A DNA stretch of 64,000 nucleotides from Niabella sp. (GTDB lineage Bacteria; Bacteroidota; Bacteroidia; Chitinophagales; Chitinophagaceae): NCBI GenBank assembly GCA_017744715.1, contig JAGIAT010000001.1:186001-250000 (forward strand). The letters are read 5' to 3'. This document shows positions 24,798 through 34,435 of the stretch, piece after piece. Position numbers and translations under genes: made by a program. Positions within the stretch are counted from its first letter, which is position 1. The number at the start of each line of letters is the position of its first letter. The notes beneath the pieces were generated by a model. The model ran no database searches. It saw only the letters and a program-made list of their open reading frames with translations, and was not told where the DNA came from.

Positions 24798-25340
24798 CTA
24801 TGGCTGAGTGCTACCGGCTGACGGCAGATCGCTGTTTTCTGCAATAGGCTGATGCTGCACCTTGCACTTAAATTGCTCAATCGTATGTTCAGGTACAATC
24901 TGTAGATTGTGAAGCCGCCGGGGTTTTTGATACCATTGATGAAACCAGTGATACTCATATTCATCCCGCCAGATTACATGGGAGCGGATCTGTTCCTCAT
25001 CATTACTGGCCGGTAATAATAATTTTACGTCATTCATTTCAGTAAATATCTGGTACAGTTCCTTCCGGGTATAGTACTGTTGACCGTAACCGTTCGCCAG
25101 AAAATAAGCTTTAAGGTGCTTGTGGGCGATCTTCCATTCCTCCCGGCCGGTACTTTGACCGCTTAACGTTGCCATAAAATCCTCGAGTATTTTTTGTGGG
25201 GGTATTTCTACCATTCCGCACAACAGCAGGAATTTATAGGGAAGGATAAAGCTAAAACGGGCAAACCGCTCATATTGCCCGGTTTGCCACTCCATAAACG
25301 GTGGGCGGTAGTCGTGCGTAGTGGGATTTGTTGTAAGCAT
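24798..25340 (-). CDS. Hypothetical protein
   Basis: This 180-residue soluble protein begins MLTTNPTTHDYRPPFMEWQ. It is rich in aromatic residues (ANGYGQQYYTRKELYQIF and WRDEYEYHWFHQWYQK) and has a low-complexity tail. I do not recognise a domain. It sits on the same strand as the small membrane protein that follows it. The codon composition looks real and no competing frame is better. Confidence 0.6.
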   Translation of the reverse strand: MLTTNPTTHDYRPPFMEWQTGQYERFARFSFILPYKFLLLCGMVEIPPQKILEDFMATLSGQSTGREEWKIAHKHLKAYFLANGYGQQYYTRKELYQIFTEMNDVKLLLPASNDEEQIRSHVIWRDEYEYHWFHQWYQKPRRLHNLQIVPEHTIEQFKCKVQHQPIAENSDLPSAGSTQP

Positions 25341-25559
25341 AGTAGTGTTTTTAGGGGTGTTATCAAAAGCAGGATTGTTTTTTGGTGTAACATCATGAAA
25401 AAATTGATTAGATTGTTAAAAGTAGAAATAATTTCCGAAAAACAGCATTTTATTTCTGTAAATTTAATTTTTAGTTCTTTTTAAGGAAACAAACCGTTCA
25501 ACGAGAATCGTTTGAGGTTTCTTATATTGCCAACTAAATGGTGCAATCCATAATTAACT

Positions 25560-25775
25560 ATGGCAAAAAAACGCATACTGAACCGGATAAAGAGCGTGCT
25601 GGCGGATAAAGGGCGAACCAATTTATGGTTGGCAGAACAACTGGACAAAAATAAAAGTACGGTTTCAAAATGGTGTACCAACGACCAGCAGCCTACGTTG
25701 GATACCTTGTTTGATATTGCCGAAGTACTTGAAGTGCGTGTATCTGAATTATTGGTGATACCTCCCAAATCATAG
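25560..25775 (+). CDS. XRE-family helix-turn-helix regulator
   Basis: This 71-residue protein is almost entirely one Cro/C1-type helix-turn-helix domain: RIKSVLADKGRTNLWLAEQLDKNKSTVSKWCTNDQQPTLDTLFDIAEVLEVRVSELL, with the recognition helix at KSTVSKW. It is probably a DNA-binding repressor. It stands alone with no toxin-like partner on the same strand. The 220-bp region upstream is AT-rich and may hold its operator. Confidence 0.88.
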   Translation: MAKKRILNRIKSVLADKGRTNLWLAEQLDKNKSTVSKWCTNDQQPTLDTLFDIAEVLEVRVSELLVIPPKS

Positions 25776-26062
25776 CCGGGCAGCGTTTGCAGTGCCGGAA
25801 CGTTCATGATTTTTAATACGGCCAGACTAAATTTTTTGCCCTTGATAAATCCGGTTATCGGACGTCGTTTATTGCACTCCCCGCAAAAAAGGAAGCGCAT
25901 CCTTCCGCTTCAGTACCGGAACCCACCTCTTAAAGAGAACCGGTCTCCGGAATGATGAAAACCGTTGCATGTAAAACCCTTTTCCCGTTCATCTGTTAAT
26001 CAATAAGGGTAAAGAATGCGTTCATTTATAAATAACGATCTTTGCCGTCTAAAACAGTGTGT

Positions 26063-27478
26063 ATGAAAGTAGAGCAGATCTATACCGGATGCCTCGCACA
26101 AGGGGCCTATTATATTTCGTCAAAGGGTGAAGCGGCGATTATTGATCCCCTGCGGGAGGTGCAACCTTATATCGACCGGGCGGCAAAAGACGGTGTAACG
26201 ATCAAATACATTTTCGAGACGCATTTTCACGCCGATTTTGTAAGCGGGCATATTGATCTTGCTGCAAAAACCGGCGCTCAGATTGTTTTAGGTCCAACAA
26301 ATGCGCATCTGGGATACGATGCACACATTGCGGAGGACGGAGCACTGTTTAAAATAGGGGATGCCAGTATAAAAGTGTTGCACACACCCGGCCATACACT
26401 GGAAAGTACGGTGTATTTATTGCTGGATGAAACAGGAAAAGAAACGGCTATTTTTACCGGTGATACCTTATTCATCGGGGATGTGGGCCGGCCAGACCTG
26501 GCACAGAAAATTGCCGGAGATCTTACCAAAGAGAAGCTGGCGGGTTTGCTGTTTGATTCGCTGCGCCATAAAATAATGCCGCTGCCGGATGAACTGATCG
26601 TTTACCCGGCGCATGGTGCAGGAAGCGCCTGTGGCAAAAATATGAGCCGCGAAACTTCGGATACCCTGGGACATCAGAAAAAAGTAAACTACGCATTGAA
26701 TCCTGAGCTGACCCGGGAACAATTTATTACGGCGGTTACAGATGGCTTAACAGAGCCGCCCCAATATTTTCCCAAGAATGTATTGATGAACATCGAGGGT
26801 TATGACAGCATCAGCGAGGTGCTGGAGCGGGGCAATAACGCCCTGGATCCGGATGCCTTTGAAGAGGCTGCTAACCATACAGGCGCGATCATGCTCGATA
26901 CGCGTGCACCACAGGACTTTGCAAAAGCCTTTATTCCCAATTCGATCAATATCGGTATAGACGGTAGCTTTGCCGTTTGGGTGGGTACCCTGATCCCCGA
27001 CCTGAAACAGGAGATCCTGATCATTGCCGATGAGGGGCGGGAACCCGAGGTGGTTACCCGCCTGGCCCGTGTTGGTTATGATTATGCCATCGGCTACCTG
27101 AAAGGAGGTATCGGGGCCTGGAAAAAGGCCGGTAAGGAAACCGACCATATCGAAAGTATTACCCCGGAGGCATTGGCGGCGGTAGCACAGCCCCATATCC
27201 TGGATGTGCGCAAGGAAAGCGAATACCAGGCTGAGCATATTAACGGTGCCGCAAACATGCCGCTCGATTATATCAATAACCATATTGCAGACATCGACCG
27301 GAACAACCCGGTTTATGTGCATTGTGCCGGCGGATACCGCTCCATGATCTTTGCTTCCATTTTAAAAGCACGCGGCTTTGATCATGTGATTGATGTGCAG
27401 GGCGGCTTTAAAGCAATCAAAGACTCGGGGAAATTTGATGTGACGGATTTTGTTTGCCCTACGTCGGTGAAAAAGTAA
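26063..27478 (+). CDS. Persulfide dioxygenase-like MBL protein with tandem rhodanese domains
   Basis: This 471-residue protein starts at the ATG at 26063 (MKVEQIYTGCLAQG). The N-terminal metallo-beta-lactamase domain (about 1-245) carries the metal motif THFHADFVSGH (His54, His56, Asp58) and further ligands in HTPGHTLEST and FTGDTLFIGDVGRPDL, as in ETHE1-type persulfide dioxygenases. The first rhodanese-like domain (about 265-355) lacks an active cysteine (IIADEGREPE). The second (about 365-465) has Cys421 in YVHCAGGYRS. This three-domain layout matches CstB-like enzymes, which oxidise glutathione or other low-molecular-weight persulfides to thiosulfate or sulfite. It is a single gene and a likely sulfide or persulfide detoxification enzyme. 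Confidence 0.9.
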   Translation: MKVEQIYTGCLAQGAYYISSKGEAAIIDPLREVQPYIDRAAKDGVTIKYIFETHFHADFVSGHIDLAAKTGAQIVLGPTNAHLGYDAHIAEDGALFKIGDASIKVLHTPGHTLESTVYLLLDETGKETAIFTGDTLFIGDVGRPDLAQKIAGDLTKEKLAGLLFDSLRHKIMPLPDELIVYPAHGAGSACGKNMSRETSDTLGHQKKVNYALNPELTREQFITAVTDGLTEPPQYFPKNVLMNIEGYDSISEVLERGNNALDPDAFEEAANHTGAIMLDTRAPQDFAKAFIPNSINIGIDGSFAVWVGTLIPDLKQEILIIADEGREPEVVTRLARVGYDYAIGYLKGGIGAWKKAGKETDHIESITPEALAAVAQPHILDVRKESEYQAEHINGAANMPLDYINNHIADIDRNNPVYVHCAGGYRSMIFASILKARGFDHVIDVQGGFKAIKDSGKFDVTDFVCPTSVKK

Positions 27479-27587
27479 AAAAACGGGACTTTGGGACTGA
27501 GGGGACCTAAATCAATAATGAACGTCGCCATCGTCTGCCAAGTCGCCGGAATATAACCATATAAGCTACTGACTTAAGCGATTATTT

Positions 27588-29369
27588 TTAACTCGCCCGT
27601 TTATGCTGCAGCAGCATATCCATTGCATGCTCCAGGGTTCCGGCGGGGATAACCTCCCCGGCATTGACAAAGAAAATTTCATCCGCATTTTCGATCGTAT
27701 TCAGCCGGTGCGCAATGATGATCTTTGTGGTGGTTGCGGGTAACCGCTCCAGTATTTCCTCGAGGATTTTTTCAGTTACGGTGTCGATATTGGCAGTAGC
27801 CTCATCCAGAACCACGATCTGGGGTTTGCGCAATACGGCTCGTATAAAAGCAATGAGTTGTTTTTGGCCCAGGCTGATGGAATCGGAAGTGGTAACCAGC
27901 TGCGTGCTCAAACCGGCATCAAACCGGGATAGGAGATCGCTTAACCCTGTATCGCTGATGGCCTGCAGCAGCTGCTCGTCATTCAGCTGACGCAGTTCCG
28001 CGTTGCCGTACAGAATGTTTTCGCGAAGTGTGCCGGTAAATAAAAACGGCTCCTGCAAAATGAACCCGATCTCCCGGGTGCGCTCTTCCGCGGTATAGGT
28101 ACGGATATCCTGTCCGTTCAACAGCACCATCCCCTCCGTAGGATCATATAACCGTGCGATCAATGCCGCTGTGGTACTTTTGCCGCCACCGGTTGGCCCC
28201 ACAAGGGCATAGGTTTTCCCGCGCTGCAGGTTAAAGTTGATGTTGTGTAATACGCTTTTACCATCCGGGTAGCTGAAGGATACATCCTGAAATGTGAGTA
28301 CGTTATCCGATGCGGGCACGGCCGCATCTGCTTTGCTTAATACCGGCAGGTTCGATTGGCGGGAAAGGATCACAGAGATGCGGTCCCAGGCCGCCAGCGC
28401 TGTTTGAAAACTGGCCCACAATGCGGCCAGCTCGCGCAACGGACGGTAAAAATATTGCACATAACTCATAAAGCTGATCAGCAATCCTAATGTGAACCGT
28501 CCTTCAATAATCAGGTAAATTCCAAAACCCAGTACGATCAGCTGCGCCAGGTTAGAAAAGAAGCCAAATACAGGTGTAAACAAATTATTGGCAATACCCG
28601 CGGTGATGGATGTTTTGTAATTGATGTCGTTGGCCTTTGAAAAACGGGCCCGGAAGTAATCGCGCCGGTTAAACGCGATGATGGTTTTAAAATTATGAAG
28701 TCCTTCCTGTATGTTGGCACTGAGATCTCCGGTTGCTTTGAGGCTGATGGCGTTCTTTTTTTTAACCCAGGGAGAAACAACCAATGCAAACAGCAGGATA
28801 AAAACAGCAGGGATTAAGGACGCGGCACCCAGTTCCCAGTGGATGGATAGCACAAATACCGCTACCCCGATCATCGAAAAGATACTATCCATAAACCGCA
28901 TCAGCGATTGTGAAAAGAACTGGTTCACGGTGTCTGTATCGTTATTGATCCGCGAGATCAGGTCTCCGGAACGGTTACTGTTAAAGAATGCAACCGGCAA
29001 TTGCTGCAGTTTATTAAATACTTCATTCCGCAGGGTATACAACATCCGCTGTCCAACACCACCCATCAGCTTGGCCTGCAGGTACTCCGTACCGGCCCAA
29101 ACAATATAAATACCCAGCAGGAGCGCGCTGTACTGCATTAAAAGGCCATATTGCTTTTTGAGGATAAAATGATCTACAATATAACCGATCAGGTAGGGCG
29201 TAAGCATGGTAAGACCGGCATTCAGCATCATTACAAAAAAAGCAATCCCGAGATTTCTTTTTTCCCCCTTCATAAACCGGAACATCTTACGCAATGCTGC
29301 ACCGGCCGGGCTTTTCTGTTCCCGGTTGAGGTTGTAATCTGTTTGATGGTTGCCGTTTTGTTCCTGCAT
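27588..29369 (-). CDS. ABC exporter subunit with degenerate signature motif
   Basis: This 593-residue fused permease-ATPase has six transmembrane helices in residues about 30-330 and a nucleotide-binding domain from about 355. Walker A is GPTGGGKSTT, Walker B IVVLDEATANID and the H-loop histidine IIAHRLNTI, all intact. The ABC signature is altered to SLGQK (normally LSGGQ). Its partner begins upstream and ends 4 bp before this start, so the two form a heterodimer operon. In such exporters this subunit supplies the intact Walker and H-loop of the active site and the defective signature of the inactive site. Substrate is probably lipids or drugs (inference). Confidence 0.92.
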   Translation of the reverse strand: MQEQNGNHQTDYNLNREQKSPAGAALRKMFRFMKGEKRNLGIAFFVMMLNAGLTMLTPYLIGYIVDHFILKKQYGLLMQYSALLLGIYIVWAGTEYLQAKLMGGVGQRMLYTLRNEVFNKLQQLPVAFFNSNRSGDLISRINNDTDTVNQFFSQSLMRFMDSIFSMIGVAVFVLSIHWELGAASLIPAVFILLFALVVSPWVKKKNAISLKATGDLSANIQEGLHNFKTIIAFNRRDYFRARFSKANDINYKTSITAGIANNLFTPVFGFFSNLAQLIVLGFGIYLIIEGRFTLGLLISFMSYVQYFYRPLRELAALWASFQTALAAWDRISVILSRQSNLPVLSKADAAVPASDNVLTFQDVSFSYPDGKSVLHNINFNLQRGKTYALVGPTGGGKSTTAALIARLYDPTEGMVLLNGQDIRTYTAEERTREIGFILQEPFLFTGTLRENILYGNAELRQLNDEQLLQAISDTGLSDLLSRFDAGLSTQLVTTSDSISLGQKQLIAFIRAVLRKPQIVVLDEATANIDTVTEKILEEILERLPATTTKIIIAHRLNTIENADEIFFVNAGEVIPAGTLEHAMDMLLQHKRAS

Positions 29370-29373
29370 ATTG

Positions 29374-31122
29374 TTAGGCTTCTGTAGTTTGATAATTGTT
29401 CAGGCTTTGCTGACTCTGTAGGATCTGGTTGTATTCGGGATTGGATTGAAGCAACTCCTCATGGGTACCTTTGGCCACCAGTTCACCTTCCATTAATAAA
29501 ATGATTTGCTCATAATCTTTTACCGGCTCCAGGTTCTGGGTAATGGAAACAATCGTAATGCCCGGATAATTTGCCGCTACATTTTTCCAGATCCGTTGTT
29601 CGGTGGTACGGTCTACCCGTGCCGTAAACTCATCCAGTAATAAAATTTTCGGGTTGCCGGCCAATGCCCGCGCCAGCATGATGCGTTGTTTTTGTCCGCC
29701 GGATAAGCTGAGTCCCCGCTCAGACACTTCTGTGTCCAGTCCATTGGGAAGGGAGGTTACAAAATCGGAAAGTTCTGCCGTCTGTACGGCTTTTTGCAGC
29801 GCACCATCCGAAACGTCGGCGTTGAAGGCAATATTCTCGCGCAGGCTCATATTAAAGATGATGGCATCCTGGAATACGAGCCCGATCTGCCGCAATAATA
29901 CTTCCTGGTTATAGGTTTCTATCGGCACATCGTCGTAATAAATGGTGCCGTGCTGCGGTTTGATCAGCGTGGTTAGTGCATAAAACAACTGCGTTTTGCC
30001 GGCGGCAGTAGGACCGATGATGGCGGTACGGGATCCGGCTTTTACCTGAAAGGAAACATGATCCAGCGCTTTTTTTTCACCAAAAGCTACCGTAAGATCT
30101 TTTACCTCAATAGCCCCTTCCAGTTGTTTTTCGAAATCGCCTCCTTCTTCAGTATCAGGGGCTGCAAGCACCTGGTGAATGCGGGCATAGGAAGCCGAGG
30201 CCCTCGCGATGAGGTTGCTCATAAACCCGATGAGCAGGATGGGAAAGATCAGGATAGCAATGTAGCTGTTAAACGCGGCGAATGCGCCCATGGTCATTGA
30301 GCCGGTAATCGCAAAACGGCCGCCGATGACCACTACGGCCAATACCGCCAGGTTGGCCGTAAACACAATAATGGGAATCAGGGTGGCAAACAATTTGAGA
30401 ATGGACAATCCCAAATTCCGGGCCTCGCCGCTGGCTTCCATGAATTTATTGTATTCCTGGAACTGTGCATTCAACACCCGGATCAGTGCCGCACCCAGTA
30501 TCGATTCGTTAATGGTCTTATTCAGCTTGTCGATCACCTCCTGAGAACGTTTGAAAAGCGTTTTTACTTTTTTAAATACCAGCATAAACGTGAGGCCGAT
30601 GATCGGGATCACACAGAGCACGATGAGGCCCAGCTTCCAGTTGATACTAAGTAAAAGGATAGCGGTACCCACGATGAGCACGATAGAGGAAATGATATTG
30701 ACAATGGCCTGTGAAACAAAGGTCTTGACTGCATTTACATCAGAAGTGATATTGGTCAGTAATTTATCCGGGCTTGTTTCCTGGATAAAAGCATGTGTCT
30801 GGCGGGAGATTTTACCAGCCAGCTGCTCCCGCAGATCCCGGGCTACTTTTTCGGAGGCATAGGTTTGAACAAGACTTTGCAAATAGGTAAGCGCCAGGAT
30901 GAGGATGGATGCACCCGAGAAATAAAGGACGAGCCGCTGCATCCGGAACCGGTTCTGGGAAAAATCATCGATGGCGGATTGAACCAGTTTGGGAATGACG
31001 AGGTTCAGTCCGTTACTAAATAAAGCCAACAGCAATAATACAATGATGAGCCCTTTGTAGGGCTTTAACATGGTAAACATATTGGGCTTTGCTGCTTTAC
31101 GGGCGGTTGTTCTTTCCTGCAT
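29374..31122 (-). CDS. ABC exporter partner subunit with degenerate H-loop
   Basis: This 582-residue permease-ATPase fusion has six transmembrane helices in about residues 20-310. The nucleotide-binding domain has Walker A GPTAAGKTQL, a perfect LSGGQKQR signature and Walker B ILLLDEFTARVD, but the H-loop histidine is replaced (IVSITQNL, Gln in place of His). It complements the downstream subunit, whose signature is defective. One composite ATP site therefore keeps all motifs and the other has two defects, as in TM287/288-type heterodimers. The ATG at 31122 is the first gene of the two-gene transcript. Confidence 0.92.
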   Translation of the reverse strand: MQERTTARKAAKPNMFTMLKPYKGLIIVLLLLALFSNGLNLVIPKLVQSAIDDFSQNRFRMQRLVLYFSGASILILALTYLQSLVQTYASEKVARDLREQLAGKISRQTHAFIQETSPDKLLTNITSDVNAVKTFVSQAIVNIISSIVLIVGTAILLLSINWKLGLIVLCVIPIIGLTFMLVFKKVKTLFKRSQEVIDKLNKTINESILGAALIRVLNAQFQEYNKFMEASGEARNLGLSILKLFATLIPIIVFTANLAVLAVVVIGGRFAITGSMTMGAFAAFNSYIAILIFPILLIGFMSNLIARASASYARIHQVLAAPDTEEGGDFEKQLEGAIEVKDLTVAFGEKKALDHVSFQVKAGSRTAIIGPTAAGKTQLFYALTTLIKPQHGTIYYDDVPIETYNQEVLLRQIGLVFQDAIIFNMSLRENIAFNADVSDGALQKAVQTAELSDFVTSLPNGLDTEVSERGLSLSGGQKQRIMLARALAGNPKILLLDEFTARVDRTTEQRIWKNVAANYPGITIVSITQNLEPVKDYEQIILLMEGELVAKGTHEELLQSNPEYNQILQSQQSLNNYQTTEA

Positions 31123-31356
31123 GATATACTTTATACACGATGAGTGGCCATTGCCGGGTCGGAATTTCTGTTATGGAAGACGCACCATGTGTCTTTTTAC
31201 TTTAATTTTTTTTACAGGGTCCTGTTGCACCCCGGTCCATAAAGCGTATCCAGACTACGAAATTAGAGATAATGGCACAGAAACATCGCGGCAACGTATA
31301 TAAAATCGATGCGCTGTGGAAGGGGGAGGTCCTTTCCCGGAATAAATCTGCAGCGA

Positions 31357-32391
31357 TCAGTTCCGTATTTCTCTTCTCATAAAGCGATGATACGACAGGG
31401 CAAAACATACAAGGGTGGCAGCCAGCAAGCCGCAGAGCTGAGGCCATACGATCATAATACTTTCCCGCAGCGAAAGCGGGGTAGGAATGGCGCCTGCCAT
31501 TTGCTCCATCGACAAGGGGCCCAGGCTTCTTACCGAAGGCATCAGCAGCGTGGTGGTACCGTCTGCATAAAGCTGGCTGGGGGCCATCCTCAGCAAGGTG
31601 GTAATGGTGTTGTTATAACCGGCTACCTCATCCGGCGAAAGCAGGGCCGGGTCCGGCAATGCCGCCTTGATCAGCAGGCTCATGACCATCTGGTAAAAAA
31701 TAGTGAAGAACAACCAGATCCCGATGGCCGTTAATGCCGAAGTGGCCGCCTGTTTAAAAATGACGGAAAGTAAAATAGACAGGTTGAGCCAGAAACCCAC
31801 GTATACAATGGTAAGTACAATAAAGCAAAGAATGCGCAAAAACTCCTGCAGCTCCATATGTACGCCGGTAATGATCAATCCGCCACCGATCATTAACAAA
31901 CCCAACGACAAAAACAGCGCGCTGATGACAATAAGGGCACCCGTAAATTTGGCCAGCAGTAAATTATCGCGGTACACCGGCTGGGCCAGCAAGCGGATCA
32001 GGGTGCCGTTATTCTGCTCCGAGTTAATTGCGTCAAATCCGAGCCCGATGCCCAACAGCGGCCCCAGGAAGCCTACAAAGATGTGAAAGGGCGGCAGACT
32101 GTTATCAGTGATCGTTAACAGTTTGAGGTATAGGAACAACCGATCGGGGTCCGCCGTATTTCCCACTGCTCTGGAGATATTGGATAAGGACACATACATC
32201 GAACCTAAAAAAGTCAGCAGCATAATGGCCAGTAATATAATAAACCGCCAGCTGCGGATATGGTCGGCTACTTCCTTCCGGACCATTACTGAAAACGGCC
32301 GTTCGCCCACCGGGCTTTTCCGGCTACTTACGTTTTCTGAAAAAAGACCTTTGAAATAAACCGCTGGATTTTTCACTGGAACTGTTTTCAT
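31357..32391 (-). CDS. ABC-2-type transporter permease
   Basis: This 344-residue membrane protein has about six transmembrane helices: one near residue 50, a large periplasmic-side loop, then five in about 105-330. The segment LGPLLGIGLGFDAINSEQNNGTLIRLLAQPVYRDNLLLAKF is typical of NatB/NosY-like ABC-2 permeases. Its start overlaps the end of the ATPase gene by 68 bp, which signals tight translational coupling. It forms the transmembrane part of the exporter encoded with the next two genes. Confidence 0.88.
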   Translation of the reverse strand: MKTVPVKNPAVYFKGLFSENVSSRKSPVGERPFSVMVRKEVADHIRSWRFIILLAIMLLTFLGSMYVSLSNISRAVGNTADPDRLFLYLKLLTITDNSLPPFHIFVGFLGPLLGIGLGFDAINSEQNNGTLIRLLAQPVYRDNLLLAKFTGALIVISALFLSLGLLMIGGGLIITGVHMELQEFLRILCFIVLTIVYVGFWLNLSILLSVIFKQAATSALTAIGIWLFFTIFYQMVMSLLIKAALPDPALLSPDEVAGYNNTITTLLRMAPSQLYADGTTTLLMPSVRSLGPLSMEQMAGAIPTPLSLRESIMIVWPQLCGLLAATLVCFALSYHRFMRREIRN

Positions 32392-33331
32392 TTAAATTGG
32401 TTTCAAAATAGCGTTCATAAATTTCATCTAAACCGTAGGTCCGCCGTTGTACACCTGTAATGTCCATGCCTTTTTGTACCAGCAGACGAACCAGGTCGGG
32501 GGTGATGTCTGTATCTCCGGATATTTGCAGCAGCTGATCTTTTATAAGCACTTTTTTTACGGCATCCATTGCCAGCAGATCTGTTTTCAATATTTCGGGT
32601 ACCGCATGTTTAACCGTTATTTCCACAACAAAGGGTTCACTGGAAAACAGGTTGCCGGCCAATGCATCAATATTCCCTTCCGCCAATAATTTTCCGCCAA
32701 CAAAAATTCCCACCCGGTCGCAGACCTGCTGTACCTGGTGCAGGTGATGGGAAGACAGCAATACCGTAAGTCCCTGTTGCCGGCTCAGCTGTTTTATAAG
32801 TGTAAGAAAATCTTTTACCCCGCTGGGGTCAATGCCCAGGGTGGGCTCATCGAGGATGATCACTTCCGGACGTTTGATTAATACATCTGCCAGGCCCAGC
32901 CGTTGTTTCATGCCCCGGGAAAAAGTGGCGGCCCGTTTGTTAAGGGCTCCGGCCAAACCCACTTCTTCCAGTGTGTCCCGGGCGCGTTCTTTTACTTCGT
33001 TCTCCGGAATGCCGTTCAGGCGCCCGATATATACCAGGTTCTCCAGGGCGGTCATGTTGTTATAAAAACCTACATTGTCTGGCATATAGCCTACTTTCCG
33101 TTTAACGGGTATGGGATCTCTTGTAGCATTAAAACCACATACGGTTGCTGTACCGGAAGTAGGTTCTGTAAGACCCAGCATCATGAGTATCGTAGTGGAT
33201 TTGCCGGCGCCATTGGGGCCCAGCAACCCGAAGATTTCCCCTTTGTGAATGGTCAGATCCAGGTTGTCAACTGCCCGAAGTGAGCGGTAACATTTTGTTA
33301 ACCCCTTCAGTTCAATAATCGGCGCTTCCAT
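32324..33331 (-). CDS. ABC transporter ATP-binding protein
   Basis: This 335-residue cytoplasmic ATPase has Walker A GPNGAGKSTT, signature FSRGMKQR (the SRGMK variant common in this branch), Walker B VIILDEPTLGID and the H-loop SSHHLHQVQ. A C-terminal extension after about residue 220 is typical of NatA/CcmA-type ATPases. It lies between the NEW3 protein (2-bp gap) and the permease (68-bp overlap), so the three make one unit. Confidence 0.92.
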   Translation of the reverse strand: MEAPIIELKGLTKCYRSLRAVDNLDLTIHKGEIFGLLGPNGAGKSTTILMMLGLTEPTSGTATVCGFNATRDPIPVKRKVGYMPDNVGFYNNMTALENLVYIGRLNGIPENEVKERARDTLEEVGLAGALNKRAATFSRGMKQRLGLADVLIKRPEVIILDEPTLGIDPSGVKDFLTLIKQLSRQQGLTVLLSSHHLHQVQQVCDRVGIFVGGKLLAEGNIDALAGNLFSSEPFVVEITVKHAVPEILKTDLLAMDAVKKVLIKDQLLQISGDTDITPDLVRLLVQKGMDITGVQRRTYGLDEIYERYFETNLNENSSSEKSSGLFQRSFFRKRK

Positions 33332-33333
33332 AC

Positions 33334-34185
33334 TTATCTCCTTCCGTATTTGCGGATCAGGTAATAGATGATTGCTATGGCCAGCAGGATTACCAGCAAC
33401 CCGATCCAGCCGGAGAGAAATGAAGTTTTTACCGTTATGCGGAAAGCAGCACTGGCATTGGCATTCGGGTTCTTTATACTGAAATTGGATATGTAATCTC
33501 CCGCAATGGTTTTATCCGGTACCTTCAGGTTTACGGTTAGATCAATGGTTTGCCCCGGATCCAGCCGGCTGATCTTTGATGGTTCAAAAGAAGCGTCCCA
33601 CTGCGACGGAGCCTGTGCCGCAAGTTCCAGATTGTCCAGCGCAATGGTGCCGGTATTCCGCGCAACCAGGTGCAACTGCGTGGAGGATCCTTCTGTAACC
33701 TCATCGCTTAACCTGCCGGAGGGTGTTGTCAGTTCCACGGCATAGGATCCTTTTACCACCGCTTCAATGGTTAATGCGGCTGTATCGGTGCCGGAGATGG
33801 CTTTTAACGGAATACTGTACTTGCCGGGTTTGGCTGCAGGAGACGGCACTACTTCTATGGAAATGTCCTGCGTCCGGTTCGAATCCAGCCGGAAGGAAGC
33901 TACCTGGCTTCCCTCTACTTTAAATGCTACACTCCAACCGATGGGTGCTTCGGATTTCAGCTCATAGATTTTAGCCTGCCGCGCTTCATTGTGCAGGGTG
34001 GCATTGTACCGGAAGGTTTCACTAACGGCGGCTTCGAGGTTCATCAACCGGGCGGTAAACGCAGAACCCGGTGATTGGGAAAAAGAAAACCCGGGGTTAA
34101 AAACAAGTGCCGATAAAAACAGCAGGTAGCGGAATGCCTTTCTACTTCCGCTCTGTAACGAAATTAGACTTTGTTGTGCTAACAT
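33334..34185 (-). CDS. NEW3-domain exported, membrane-anchored protein
   Basis: This 283-residue protein has an N-terminal signal segment (about 15-37), then two immunoglobulin-like regions. The second, VELTTPSGRLSDEVTEGSST through GDYISNFSIKNPNA, matches NEW3 (the alpha-galactosidase-associated beta-sandwich). A C-terminal transmembrane helix, SGWIGLLVILLAIAIIYYLI, is followed by a basic tail. It would face the periplasm and be anchored at both ends or at the C-terminus. It is the first gene of the NEW3-ATPase-permease operon, so it probably acts as a substrate-binding or accessory component of that exporter (inference). Confidence 0.85.
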   Translation of the reverse strand: MLAQQSLISLQSGSRKAFRYLLFLSALVFNPGFSFSQSPGSAFTARLMNLEAAVSETFRYNATLHNEARQAKIYELKSEAPIGWSVAFKVEGSQVASFRLDSNRTQDISIEVVPSPAAKPGKYSIPLKAISGTDTAALTIEAVVKGSYAVELTTPSGRLSDEVTEGSSTQLHLVARNTGTIALDNLELAAQAPSQWDASFEPSKISRLDPGQTIDLTVNLKVPDKTIAGDYISNFSIKNPNANASAAFRITVKTSFLSGWIGLLVILLAIAIIYYLIRKYGRR

Positions 34186-34229
34186 AACATTAATAAATAA
34201 TAAAATTCATTAATAAAATAATAGCGCCT

Positions 34230-34259
34230 CAAATATGGAAATACCTTTTTGAGTGCAAA
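34230..34259 (-). promoter_or_regulatory. Candidate promoter of the NEW3-ABC operon
   Basis: On the reverse strand TTTG (34256-34259) and CATATTTG (34230-34237) are 18 bp apart. This is a near-match to TTTG-N17-20-TAnnTTTG, with one mismatch in the -7 element. It lies about 45 bp upstream of the NEW3 start, in an otherwise gene-free AT-rich stretch. Confidence 0.5.
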
Positions 34260-34435
34260 CGTTAATTGTTCTTGAATAAAAGGTGCGCTAATTTATAAAA
34301 AGATTTTTTTCTGCAAAAAAAAATGTATGAGCGGTTGCTCTGCAATTATAATTGGTTTTTATCCGTACTACAATGGCTCCGGCAGGAAGCCGCTGATGTC
34401 ATTTTACATACCAGGGCTCCTGTCTTTACGAAGTT

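Noticed and set aside
25481..25900. 139-residue reverse-strand reading frame
   Set aside because: Antisense to the XRE regulator, which is a clear helix-turn-helix protein.
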